DNA of 64,000 nucleotides, from the NCBI GenBank assembly GCA_949825045.1, contig OX463818.1, forward strand, positions 32,938,906-33,002,905, written 5' to 3'. The position numbers and the translations under genes are program-made. The notes beneath the pieces are model-generated. The model was not told where the DNA came from, made no database searches, and saw only the letters and a list, made by a program, of their open reading frames with translations. The stretch's first letter is position 1. Every line of letters starts with the position of its first letter. Origin of the DNA: Argyresthia goedartella (taxonomy: Eukaryota > Arthropoda > Insecta > Lepidoptera > Argyresthiidae). Shown here one piece after another: positions 22,061 to 31,447 of this stretch.

Positions 22061-22265
22061 AGTAGGGTAACATTGGGGGTTCTGCATCACAAATTCGCGC
22101 CGCTCGCTTCGCTCGCTCCGCTCGGTTTGTGCTGCAAAACCCCACAATGTTATCCTACCCTGCAGGTTTTAAACGGCAACCTGTTTATTCTGAAGTGTGT
22201 CTAATTCATACTGCACCTCTTTTCTATTGACTGATGACGACCTGAGCTACAAAATCTTATTGTAC
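22061..22265 (+). repeat. Polinton left terminal inverted repeat with internal hairpin
   Basis: Begins agtagggtaacattggggg and matches the reverse complement of 37168-37379 at high identity to about ...cttattgt. Its outer 100 bases fold back on themselves: gtagggtaacat...catcacaaa pairs with tttgtgctgcaaaacccc...tatcctac around a GC-rich core made of cgctcg repeats. Confidence 0.9.
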
Positions 22266-22847
22266 GCTATGCAGTTAACAATTAGTCTGCTTGACAGACA
22301 TAAAATAATGAAAATTGTGTCCACTAAGTGATCAATAATTTTCATTTCAAGATATAAAAAATAGCAGCAAAACCTTCGCGTTTCGAGAGATGTCTTTACT
22401 TGATACGTGGTACGTGGTACGTGGCACTTGTTGCGACATCTCTCTCAACACTTAGGTTGGTCTGGTATGTGGCATATGGTACTTGGCACTTGGTATGTGG
22501 TACTTGTTCCCTTGCGGTTATGTCTAAAGCTGCTTTCGGGTTGCCCAAACCCTAATCACCTCAAGAGACAAATTTGCATGGTTGACAATGGGACATGTAT
22601 AAGAGCAGTAGTAAATCGGGCCAATTTAACTAAAGCATCTCACACAGAACCAGTCTAACTGTAGTTTATCTTACACTTCTTATATACTAAAAGAATGAAA
22701 AACTTTGATAGCGCGATGTGGGACTTGATTCATTTTATACTGGAGAATTAAAGTTTTAAACCTGAATCCATATTATGATGACCCTTGGAACTCTGATGAC
22801 AAGGTTGTGACGTATTTCATTCACACTGCATTTGTTTACTTAGAGAT
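22266..22847. other. Polinton left arm, non-coding
   Basis: No credible gene. Contains a degenerate GGTACTTGG/GGTACGTGG-type repeat at about 22403-22510, flanked by agagatgtc and gacatctctct, which are complementary. Confidence 0.5.
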
Positions 22848-23174
22848 GTCGTAGCCATATCGTCGATTTGGCCATATCACAATATGGTCAGAAATGGCTT
22901 GACCATATCATGAAATGGGTTGCCATATCATGATATGACCTGTTTTAATGAAAACATGTCTTTTTAAAAGCATTGTTATTCAGCACTGCATGATGTTTTT
23001 TTTGTGTTATACATGTCAAACTAACACGAAGACTATTCGAGGGCTTCGCTGCGCTCACTCCCTCTAGTCTTCACCTAAGCTACCGCAGTGTGTGCCCTAA
23101 AAGATTTAATCGATTTATGATATTTCACGTTTGGCCATATCGTGATATGGCCAATTCGATGATATGCCTACGAC
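22848..23174. mobile_element. MITE 1 (327 bp)
   Basis: Imperfect terminal inverted repeats of about 45 bp (gtcgtagccatatcgtcga at one end, tcgatgatatgcctacgac at the other) and a 6-bp target duplication agagat (22842-22847 and 23175-23180). The arms contain near-palindromic CCATATCRTGATATGG motifs. No coding capacity. Confidence 0.75.
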
Positions 23175-23269
23175 AGAGATATTCCTTATAAGTGTTCCAT
23201 GTCATAATCATAACAAACTTATGCATATAAGGAGCTATCACGAATAAGGAAGGCGCTATGCGCTTTATA

Positions 23270-23587
23270 CAGGGTGTTGATTTGTAAAGTTACGCCGAGC
23301 TCAGAGGTGGTTAAATACATGATACTAAAGCAAAAATAAATTTTTTTTTTCAGTAAAAATTAAATTAATATTTTTTTGATTTTACAAATATTAAAAAAAC
23401 ATAGAAATGTCGTCCAAAAAGTGTTGCACTGGGTGGATTGAGGTTCAGGGCGCGGGGAAGAGTCTATTAGCACTCGGGCGCGGTGACTGGGGGGGGTGTA
23501 TCCACACTTTTAGGTAATTTCAGGAAAATTTTCAGATGGTAAACTATCGGCTCTGAGTCGGGTGTAACTTTACAAATCAACACCCTG
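23270..23587. mobile_element. MITE 2 (318 bp), TA target
   Basis: Perfect 24-bp terminal inverted repeats beginning cagggtgttgatttgtaaag, flanked by TA on both sides (23268-23269 and 23588-23589), as for Tc1/mariner-type elements. Non-coding. Confidence 0.85.
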
Positions 23588-23872
23588 TATGAATCCATTG
23601 CATTGAGAGCTCAACATAATTCAGTTATCCTAAACAATTGTCTCAAAAACCATGCTCTTAAAAACCCTGCTTACATTGAAATTTTCACTGCTTGTTTAGA
23701 GTGGACGATATTTTTAATGATGCCAATAAACCCATCAATGTATTTAAAGGTACATCTCATAACCATTTAAAAATTATGTTTCTAATTACACACTTGTCCT
23801 TATCCAGTACAACCATTGACCAAATTCAGTCAGCTAAGGCAGCGTTCATACAATGATTGTTAATAGTTGGAA
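23588..23872 (+). pseudogene. decayed ORF of unknown function in the Polinton left arm
   Basis: Protein-like sequence reads from the MITE 2 edge (ESIALRAQHNSVILNNCLKN), then after a frame change near 23700 (DIFNDANKPINVFKGTSHNH, THLSLSSTTIDQIQSAKAAF) to a TGA near 23857. MITE 2 appears to have landed in or beside it. I do not recognise the family; it may be a former Polinton accessory gene. Confidence 0.3.
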
Positions 23873-24005
23873 ACAAAATTGATAATAAGTACTTGAAATA
23901 TACTAAGTATAAGGTTCAAAATCCTATGCCATTAGATTTTTTTAATTTTTTTTATTACACCGGTTAACAGTATTTTTTCCATTGAAAGTTCGATGTTGAT
24001 GCACC

Positions 24006-24030
24006 TTTATAAATCAAAGCTTATAAATAT
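24006..24030 (+). promoter_or_regulatory. TATA-like promoter for the spliced accessory gene
   Basis: Two TATA-like boxes (tttataaat at about 24006, cttataaatatt at about 24019) lie about 110-130 bp upstream of a perfect GTAAGT donor at 24136. Inferred from position only. Confidence 0.35.
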
Positions 24031-24133
24031 TGATGCAACTAGATGAAAGCCGCTTTTCTAATACTTGCGTCGATATCTTCGAGTGAGCTCGTGTTTTGTG
24101 AATTAGTGCTGCTGAAGAACTGAAGACATAAGT

Positions 24134-24321
24134 ATGTAAGTTTGATTTTTTATCACTTATGGATCCCGCACTTGGATACCTTGTGTCATGGGAACCAGAA
24201 ACAGCGATAATACAAACATGTTAATCTCTAAGACCTAGGAAGGTTTTTTTGTCCCAACGGAATTAGAATCCGAAACCTCTAGCATGGTAGGCAGACGTAC
24301 AACCGCTGTGCCACCGAGACC

Positions 24322-24359
<38 letters not shown>

Positions 24360-25391
24360 CATTCTATTAATATTTTAGGTGGTCCAGCCCATTTGATTCT
24401 GACGTAGACGAGGAGATCAGGAGCGAAGTTCAGAAGAAAAAACCTGCTGCGAAGGCGAAAAAAACTTCAACCCCTAAAGCGAAAAAAGCGGCGGCAATCC
24501 CAACACCAGCACTAACTGATGCCGGTTCTGAGTCGGATGAGGAGCCCATTCCTTGTGCTCAGCCCAAGAAACGGAAGAGAATTGCTACCTTCCCAGATTC
24601 CGAGGTAAGCTTTAATATTATTTTATTTAAACAACCATTTCTCATGTTTTAAACTAAATGTAGCATCTTGTTTGAATAATATTTTATGCTCGTCTATTTT
24701 AATTTTTTAATCATTATTTACTTTTATCTGTAGCACAAACATGTAAACATTCAAGATCTGATGTTTGTTTTTTATTTAGTTATCCAGCCGGGATTCGAAT
24801 CCGCGATCCCTCGCATGGTAGGCAGACGCACAACTTCTGCACCGCAAGCCCCACCCCTAATTTTATTTGTAATTACTTTGATTAACTTTTGATTAAAGAT
24901 ATACCAAAAATGTTTCGTAAAAACAATTTCCTCTTATCTTAATCCAACTTAACTCACAGTTTTAAAATAATTGCTAATAATAATTGATTGACATGCATAT
25001 TTTACTAGTGAAATTACATTGACAATGTAAAATATATTTTTTTTAAATAATAGCGAATGCCTATTTCACATCTTTACAGGATGAGCTAGAGCCGATTCGT
25101 GCATCAGCGCTCAAGAACTTTCTTTCACGTCGCACCGGCTCGGGGTGTTCATTCCAGTCCGATCCTTCACGTCGAGGCGAATATTATGTGGAGCTACGGG
25201 TGTACAACAGCCGTGAGTTAGAGGGAAGCAAGTTAGGAGATCGGGACAGATGTAAATTGGCTTTGATACATATGAAAACGAATGTAAATGGAGATGCTCC
25301 CCTATGGCATTCGATTTCAAAAGTAGTTACTGATAGTAAGGAGCAATTCAAGGGAGTAAGACCAGTCATTTATCCTTTGAATATTATGTAA
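24134..25391 (+). CDS. spliced Polinton accessory protein with nuclear localisation signals
   Basis: Three exons: end of exon 1 (to 24135), exon 2 24379-24604, exon 3 25080-25391. Donors are AT|GTAAGT and GAG|GTAAGC; acceptors are atattttag|G and ctttacag|G. The ATG is made only by splicing (AT from exon 1, G from exon 2), giving a 179-residue protein. Exon 2 encodes an acidic start, Lys/Ala-rich repeats (KAKKTSTPKAKKAA) and PKKRKRIATF, a likely nuclear signal. Exon 3 encodes a compact domain with SRRGEYYVELRVYNSRELEG and LWHSISKVVTDSKEQFKGVR. I do not recognise the family; a DNA- or chromatin-binding role is a guess. It lies just upstream of the polymerase gene. Confidence 0.65.
24241..24359 (-). 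repeat. tRNA-derived SINE-like fragment with poly(T) tract, in intron 1
   Basis: The reverse complement has an A-box-like TGGCACAGCGG and a B-box-like GGATTCTAATTCC, in tRNA order and spacing. A 37-T run (24323-24359) adjoins it. Confidence 0.55.
24781..24857 (-). repeat. second tRNA-like fragment, in intron 2
   Basis: The reverse complement shares GTCTGCCTACCATGC with the intron 1 copy and has the B-box-like GGATTCGAATCC. Probably a related SINE head or tRNA pseudogene. Confidence 0.5.
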
Positions 25392-25625
25392 TGCAAAGCT
25401 GTCGATATCCGAATATCGCAAGCGTAAGAATCAGCCTCCGTCTGTCATTTATCCTTTGTTTTTTTTAATCTTAATATTTTTAGCAACTTATTAACATAAA
25501 AATTCATGTAATCAATACAAGTCATTGTTATAATTTTTTCATCGTTCACATAATTTGATATTTTACTAATCTTTTACAACAGCAGTATTTGATTAAATAG
25601 ATAATTCTCTTACCTACAGATAAAA

Positions 25626-28600
25626 ATGGTTTATTGTCAAGAATGTCAAGCATATGTCTCACGATTATCTTCTCACAAGAAAAGTAGCATTCACAAATCT
25701 AACTGTTTGATACGAACTGAGTTAAGCAATGTTAAAATAATAGCAACAGCGTTTAGAAATAGAATAATCAGTTATAGAGTCAATCCTGAAAAAGAATATC
25801 TTGTACCTGATTTTTTTTTGTCAGATAACTATTCTACCGTTAGTAATCTTATAAGCACCCTTCTAAGAAAACATCGATCGTTAAAAGTAAACATAGAACT
25901 TTTTATTACATATAATCTACCTAAAGATAACACTCAATCTTTAAAATCATTTAACACAAAATATACCATGGTATTGCAAAGTACTGATATTTCCGTTTTA
26001 TACCATGATTTATCAAACCTTTTGCTAATGAAGTGCTTAGAGTTTGAACACGCAGAGTCGGGGTGGACTATAGAGTCAGTAAGTCATTTGGAGATAAACA
26101 TTGCGAAATTTAGTCCGTTGAAAGCAGGATCGTACATACCACTTCCGAAAAGTATTCAAAACACAAAGTCTTGTCTAAATATAAAAAATAATGATGAGTA
26201 CTGTTTTTTGTGGAGCATTGTAGCACATTTATATCCTGCAAAAAATAATCCCAATAGACTTTCATCTTACCCTCATTTCTCTAACTTTTTTAACACTTCA
26301 GGAATGTCATTTCCCCCCAGCTTTAAATGTATTAAATGGTTTGAAAGACATAATACGGGAGTGAGTGTCAATATTTATGGATTAGATGAACATGGTAGTA
26401 TAACAGGTCCTCTATACAAAACTTTGCGAAGACGTGTTGAGCATGTGAATTTGTTATTTATCAGTTGTAAATCGAAAAATCATTTCTGTTTAATTAAAGA
26501 TATGGGAAAGCTCTTACACAACCAACTCACGAAACACAAATCACGAATTCATCTTTGTGATGAATGCTTCATGTACTTTAGTACAGAAGAGAAGTTAGCA
26601 AGTCATAATTGTGCAGGGATACAGACTGTTCTTCCTGAGGAAGGCAGCAAAACAGGTTTTTCAAATTATGAAAGAACACAAAGGATTCCAATAGTGATAT
26701 ATGGTGACTTCGAGAGTTTACTCCGCGAGTATTCAGATAAACATAAATCCACTCATGTAGAGAATGTGCAGGTACACGAAGCAACTTGTTTCGGTTATTT
26801 CATTTGTTGTAAGTCTAATCCAGAGTTAAATGATTATGTTTCCTACAGGGGTTCCAACTGTTCTCAAAAGTTTTGTGAGTCAATTTGCAAGGATTTGCTT
26901 CGTTTACATAAAATATTATCTGTACAAAGAGAAATGACTCCCTTAACAGAAGAAGAAAAATTAAGAGTGGAAAATACAACTAACTGTCATATATGTAAAA
27001 AATCATTTTCTCTCGAAGATACAAAAGTTCTAGATCATGATCACTTTACTGGGAAATTTAGAGGACCTGCACACAATTCATGCAATTTAAATTGTAAGAC
27101 TTGTCCATTCATTCCAATAATTTTCCATAACCTTTCTGGTTACGATTGTCATCTATTTATTGTAGAGCTATCTAAAATATGTGGTCGCATTAAACTATTA
27201 CCAAAAAACAAAGAAAAATATATTTCCTTTACAAAGTTTATCCCACTTGACAGACAACATACTGCTCAGCTGAAATTTGTTGATTCTTTAAATTTTTTGG
27301 ATTCAAGTTTAGATAATCTCATTAAAACACTTGAAACCGAAGACTTCATTAACTTAAAGTCATTTTATGAAGATGAAAAGATGTTTAATTTAGCTCGGAG
27401 AAAAGGTGTCTTTTGCTATGACTATGTAGATTCGTGGGATAGATATAATGAGACCACATTACCAGACAGAAACAAATTTTATAACAAACTCACTTCTGAG
27501 ATTATTACCAATGATGATTATAATCATGCTATGAATGTTTGGGAAACATTTGGAATGAAAACTCTTGGAGACTATACAGATTTTTACTTGAAATGTGATG
27601 TTTTATTACTTTCTGACGTATTTGAAAAATTTAGATTTATGAGTCTTAATCATTACAATCTAGACCCTTGTCACTATGTTTCTTCACCATCTTTAAGTTG
27701 GGATGCTATGCAGCTTTATACAGGTGTTGAGTTAGACTTAATATCAGATGTTGAAATCTATCAAATGTTTGAAAAAGGTATCAGAGGGGGTTTAGCTCAA
27801 TGCTCACGACGGTATGCAAAAGCGAATAATAAATATTTATCCGATTATAAACCTAACATATCTTCAAATTATTTAATGTATTTTGACTGTGTTAATTTAT
27901 ATGGATATGTGATGATGTCAAAATTACCCACCGGAAATTTTAGATTTTTAAAAGAAAATGAATTGATCAATTTTAATGTCATGACGATAAGTTCTCATAG
28001 TGATACAGGTTTCATTCTTGAAGTAGATTTACATTATCCTTCTGAAATTCATGACAATCATGCAGATCTACCGTTTGCTGCAGAACAATTAAAGGTTCCA
28101 TTTCCCCTTGGTAAAAATATAAAATTAGTATCCAATTTATTTGATAAATATAAGTATGTGATTCATTATGTACATTTACAAAAATGCTTAGAACATGGCT
28201 TACAATTACTTAAAATTCATAGAGTTCTTTCATTTGATCAAAGAGCATTTTTAGAACCTTATATAACTCTCAATACAACTCTAAGACAAAACGCAAAGTC
28301 TGAATTCGAAAAAAATTTTTTCAAGAAACAAAATAACTCAATTTTTGGTAAGACTATAGAGAATAAGAGAAAGCAGGTAGATGTGAAACTGATAAACATT
28401 TGGTCTGATTCATCAAATAAAACAAACAAATATATTGGTGCTGAAAAATATATAAGCGCTCCTAATTTTAAAAATTTGGCCATTATTTCAAAAGATTTGG
28501 TAGTCATACAGATGGAGCCCTCAAAAGTCATTCTGGATAAACCAATTTATGTAGGTTTTAGTATATTAGATCTAGCAAAAACACATTTATATAATTTTCA

Positions 28601-29129
28601 TTACTCAGTAATGAAAAAAATTTATGACAAGAACATCCAACTATGTTACACAGATACAGATAGCCTTCTGTATCTTATAAATACAGAGGATATTTATGAA
28701 GACATGAAAAAACATATTAAATATTTTGATACTAGTAATTTTAAGTGTGACAATGTGTACAATATGCCATGTTTAAATAAACAAATTCCAGGATATTTTA
28801 AAGATGAGATGAGTGGGGATGTTATTTCAGAATTTGTGGGCTTAAGAGCCAAGTTGTATTGTATAGAGACAAATAAAAACTGTTCAGTTAAGAAAGCCAA
28901 GGGTGTGAAAAAATGTGTTGTAAAAAAATTGGATATTAATAAATATAAGGATGCTTTATTTAAAAACATAGAATTTAAAGATTCAATGTATTTTATACGA
29001 TCTAAAAATCACTGTGTCTATACACAAAAAGTAAATAAGGTTGTTTTAAATGCAAATGATGATAAAAGACAGATATTAAATGGAAGTTTTAAAACATTGC
29101 CCTGGGGACATTATTCCACTATATTTTAA
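25626..29129 (+). CDS. polB: protein-primed family B DNA polymerase
   Basis: 1,167 residues, normal for Polinton pPolB, which replicates the element from protein-primed ends. An N-terminal Cys2-His2 motif (YCQECQAYVSRLSSHKKSSIH) is followed by the exonuclease box YGDFES at about 357. A Cys-His insert at about 453-493 (CHICKK...DHDHFTGKFRGPAHNSCN) resembles an HNH/endonuclease VII finger. Palm motifs: A, YFDCVNLYGY (about 753); B, NNSIFGKTIEN (about 904); C, CYTDTDSLLY (about 1008). The ATG is six bases beyond a strong acceptor (ctcttacctacag at 25607-25619), so the mRNA may have a non-coding first exon. Frame fully open; a 63-nt hairpin follows the stop. Confidence 0.97.
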   Translation: MVYCQECQAYVSRLSSHKKSSIHKSNCLIRTELSNVKIIATAFRNRIISYRVNPEKEYLVPDFFLSDNYSTVSNLISTLLRKHRSLKVNIELFITYNLPKDNTQSLKSFNTKYTMVLQSTDISVLYHDLSNLLLMKCLEFEHAESGWTIESVSHLEINIAKFSPLKAGSYIPLPKSIQNTKSCLNIKNNDEYCFLWSIVAHLYPAKNNPNRLSSYPHFSNFFNTSGMSFPPSFKCIKWFERHNTGVSVNIYGLDEHGSITGPLYKTLRRRVEHVNLLFISCKSKNHFCLIKDMGKLLHNQLTKHKSRIHLCDECFMYFSTEEKLASHNCAGIQTVLPEEGSKTGFSNYERTQRIPIVIYGDFESLLREYSDKHKSTHVENVQVHEATCFGYFICCKSNPELNDYVSYRGSNCSQKFCESICKDLLRLHKILSVQREMTPLTEEEKLRVENTTNCHICKKSFSLEDTKVLDHDHFTGKFRGPAHNSCNLNCKTCPFIPIIFHNLSGYDCHLFIVELSKICGRIKLLPKNKEKYISFTKFIPLDRQHTAQLKFVDSLNFLDSSLDNLIKTLETEDFINLKSFYEDEKMFNLARRKGVFCYDYVDSWDRYNETTLPDRNKFYNKLTSEIITNDDYNHAMNVWETFGMKTLGDYTDFYLKCDVLLLSDVFEKFRFMSLNHYNLDPCHYVSSPSLSWDAMQLYTGVELDLISDVEIYQMFEKGIRGGLAQCSRRYAKANNKYLSDYKPNISSNYLMYFDCVNLYGYVMMSKLPTGNFRFLKENELINFNVMTISSHSDTGFILEVDLHYPSEIHDNHADLPFAAEQLKVPFPLGKNIKLVSNLFDKYKYVIHYVHLQKCLEHGLQLLKIHRVLSFDQRAFLEPYITLNTTLRQNAKSEFEKNFFKKQNNSIFGKTIENKRKQVDVKLINIWSDSSNKTNKYIGAEKYISAPNFKNLAIISKDLVVIQMEPSKVILDKPIYVGFSILDLAKTHLYNFHYSVMKKIYDKNIQLCYTDTDSLLYLINTEDIYEDMKKHIKYFDTSNFKCDNVYNMPCLNKQIPGYFKDEMSGDVISEFVGLRAKLYCIETNKNCSVKKAKGVKKCVVKKLDINKYKDALFKNIEFKDSMYFIRSKNHCVYTQKVNKVVLNANDDKRQILNGSFKTLPWGHYSTIF

Positions 29130-29169
29130 GAAATAACCTGCTGTTGTAAATTAATTAAAAAAAATAAAC

Positions 29170-29232
29170 AAAATTTAACCATGTTATATCTAAAGTGGAA
29201 TCATCACTTTAGATATAATGTTGTTAAATTTT
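29170..29232. other. 28-bp-stem hairpin downstream of the polymerase gene
   Basis: Arms 29170-29197 and 29205-29232 pair over 28 positions with 3 mismatches around a 7-nt loop (gaatcat). It lies 40 bp after the polB stop and could mark the transcript 3' end; no function is shown. Confidence 0.6.
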
Positions 29233-29395
29233 GCGGTTTAACTTTGTAAAAATAACCAAATGAGGTTTTATGTATTTGTAGTTAATATAATTTGCTCCAT
29301 GTACTGTTGATATTTACTCGCTTATTCCAATAAAATAATATTGTTTAACCTTATTGTTTGTATCATTTATTGAAACCCTCCAGTTCCTTAACAAT

Positions 29396-29498
29396 GTAGA
29401 GCTTGTCTTATCTCAAATGACGCACCACCTCATTTCTCATACAAGCAGATGGAGTTTAAAGTGGAGAGGCATGTCATTTGAGCTGAGACAAGCTCTAC
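29396..29498. other. long imperfect hairpin (pre-miRNA-sized)
   Basis: Arms 29396-29421 and 29473-29498 match over 26 bp with two mismatches, with weaker pairing continuing outward (acaa/ttgt). About 105 nt in all with a 51-nt loop. No ORF here. Confidence 0.5.
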
Positions 29499-29699
29499 TT
29501 TGTAAATTTTTATCTACTGAAGTTTTTATCTATCCTAGTTAAAATCTCATTAAATAAATTAAACACAAACTTTTAAATATCAATTTATTCACATTTACAT
29601 TTACATGGGATATATTTATTAGATAAAATAGTATGAAGTCATCGTATACTAGAATAAGGTGAGATAGCTAACATAAATAACAAAAACTACTTATTGATA

Positions 29700-30287
29700 T
29701 TAATTATCACTATTATCACATATTTTTTTTGAAATTTTTCTAATTAAATTCTCAGTCTCTTCGAGTACATCCTCATATAAATTTTTTACCACATATTGCA
29801 CAACAACATTTCTATTCTTATTTCGTTCGTCTAGTGCCTCGATTTCAATTTTTATAACACATGATCCCGAAGCATTTTCTTTTTTAATAAAGGAAGCATC
29901 ATTCAGTTTCCTTTTTTTAGGGGCAATGGTTTTTTCCTTCTTCTTGGATTCCAACCATGCTATCCTCCTATTTTCAGCTTTATCTAGCCAAGCGTTTACA
30001 TCTTGACCTTCACCCCCAACACCGAACTCATCAATCAAACTAGGGTCCACAGCTGGGGGGCTAACATTGTAGTAGTTGAAGACAGAGTTCTCCGACATTT
30101 CTGAAACAACATTCACATGTTTTTTAAAACTTACTGCAGCAATGATTTGAAGTATAATATTATTTTTAAACAGACATGTAAAATAGGTACTCACTTGTAA
30201 ATAATAAAGTTGCTTGAATAGTTTATTAGATCCTTGAGACTGGAAGTAATCCCTCAGAGCTCTAAGACACTTAGATGTGCACACTGA
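29700..30287 (-). CDS. spliced nuclear accessory protein on the opposite strand
   Basis: The coding exon runs from ATG at 30098 down to 29700 (132 residues, starts MSENSVFNYYNVSPP). A 94-nt intron (30101-30194) separates it from a non-coding first exon (30195 to about 30287): donor CAA|GTGAGTA, acceptor tgtttcag|AA, with the ATG three bases into the exon. The protein is acidic at the start, has a segment NAWLDKAENRRIAWLESKKK, a clear nuclear signal (APKKRKLND), and a C-terminal helix. It is the only minus-strand gene I see in the Polinton, between polB and the ATPase. Family not recognised. Reading through the intron gives a longer frame, which I think is artefactual. Confidence 0.6.
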   Translation of the reverse strand, partial: SVCTSKCLRALRDYFQSQGSNKLFKQLYYLQVSTYFTCLFKNNIILQIIAAVSFKKHVNVVSEMSENSVFNYYNVSPPAVDPSLIDEFGVGGEGQDVNAWLDKAENRRIAWLESKKKEKTIAPKKRKLNDASFIKKENASGSCVIKIEIEALDERNKNRNVVVQYVVKNLYEDVLEETENLIRKISKKICDNSDN

Positions 30288-30317
30288 TTAGGTTAAATAT
30301 ACACTGATATAAAATAA
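30283..30317 (-). promoter_or_regulatory. TATA box and TCAGT initiator of the minus-strand gene
   Basis: On the minus strand TTATTTTATATCAG (30304-30317) lies about 25 bases upstream of AATCAGTGTG, whose TCAGT (30283-30287) matches the insect initiator. Spacing fits transcription starting at about 30286. Confidence 0.5.
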
Positions 30318-30650
30318 ACTGCTTGTGATGAGTATAGACTGAGCGAGGGGAAGGGAGGGTTGTTTAGGTTTTGTTAATATAAAAGGAGATCTGCTGACGT
30401 AAGTAAAGATGAAACTTAAAACGGATACATTTTCTAGGAATTTCAGAAACTAATCAAACTTTTATAAGTATTCAATAACATAATAATATACATACATACA
30501 TACATACATACATATGCTTGAACCTTTTCACCTAAGAGGGGTAGGCATAGACTAAAGATCTTCATTTGCTATGATCCTGGTATACTATATGAAATCTATT
30601 CTTATGCAAACAATAAATACACATGCTATTTAATGTATTAATAGCTCATT
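30318..30650. other. upstream region of the ATPase gene with microsatellite
   Basis: Holds a plus-strand TATA-like taatataaaagg (about 30375-30386), a donor-like GTAAGT at about 30399, and a (catacat)n microsatellite at 30491-30513. No gene. Confidence 0.4.
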
Positions 30651-31355
30651 ATGTCATCAGAAACTAAAATGAAGTTAATCAAACAACCCGTTTCTTTAAA
30701 TATTTGTGAAATAAAAGTTGATAAAAATACTAACACTTTTAGACATAGCATTCTTTTACCAAATTCCATTCGCTGCATAATATGCGGGCCATCGAATTGT
30801 GGAAAAACAAATGTAATGATAAGTTTGTTATTAAATGAAAATGGGTTAAAATTTCATAACATTTATCTTTATTCGAAAACAGCTTTCCAGCCAAAATATC
30901 TATTTTTAGAGGAAGTGATAAGATACATTCCAGAAATTAAATTGTTCCTGTTCCAAGATGAAAAAAATGTTATTCCACCCCACGATGCTTTGACAAAATC
31001 AATATTTATTTTTGATGATGTAGTCTGTGAAAATCAGAGTGATATACGTAATTATTTTTCCATGGGTCGACATAAAAAAATTGATTGTTTTTATTTATCG
31101 CAAACTTACTCAAAAATACCTAAGCAGTTGATTCGAGATAATGCTAATTTATTAGTTATCTTCAAACAAGATGATGTAAATTTAAAACATATTTATGATG
31201 AGCATGTCAATTCTGATATGAGTTGGCATAGATTTAAATCAATGGCTACTGATATATGGAAAGAAAAATACGCATGTTTAATAATTAACAAAGATTGTGA
31301 GCTAGATAAGGGAAGGTACAGGAAATATTTTGATATATTTATTAAATTAGAATAA
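30651..31355 (+). CDS. FtsK/HerA-type genome-packaging ATPase
   Basis: 234 residues, the usual size for Polinton packaging ATPases (A32-like). Walker A is GPSNCGKT at 46-53; Walker B is SIFIFDDV at about 118-125; a further FYLSQTYSKIPKQLIRDNAN segment fits the sensor region. In related viruses this protein drives DNA into preformed capsids. It is the first gene of a tightly spaced plus-strand block running to 37052. Confidence 0.93.
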   Translation: MSSETKMKLIKQPVSLNICEIKVDKNTNTFRHSILLPNSIRCIICGPSNCGKTNVMISLLLNENGLKFHNIYLYSKTAFQPKYLFLEEVIRYIPEIKLFLFQDEKNVIPPHDALTKSIFIFDDVVCENQSDIRNYFSMGRHKKIDCFYLSQTYSKIPKQLIRDNANLLVIFKQDDVNLKHIYDEHVNSDMSWHRFKSMATDIWKEKYACLIINKDCELDKGRYRKYFDIFIKLE

Positions 31356-31447
31356 AAGGATTATATATTACTGTCATTAGAAAAAAAATACCACTATAGT
31401 GCAAGCTATAAGAACGAACAGAAGTGTACAATTATTAGTACTTTAAA

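Noticed and set aside
22055..22204. Extension of BEL RNase H with a Leu/Ala-rich tail
   Set aside because: It is the pol frame running into the Polinton terminal inverted repeat.
24785..24850. Functional tRNA gene
   Set aside because: B-box-like and partial tRNA features only; no complete cloverleaf with a plausible acceptor stem.
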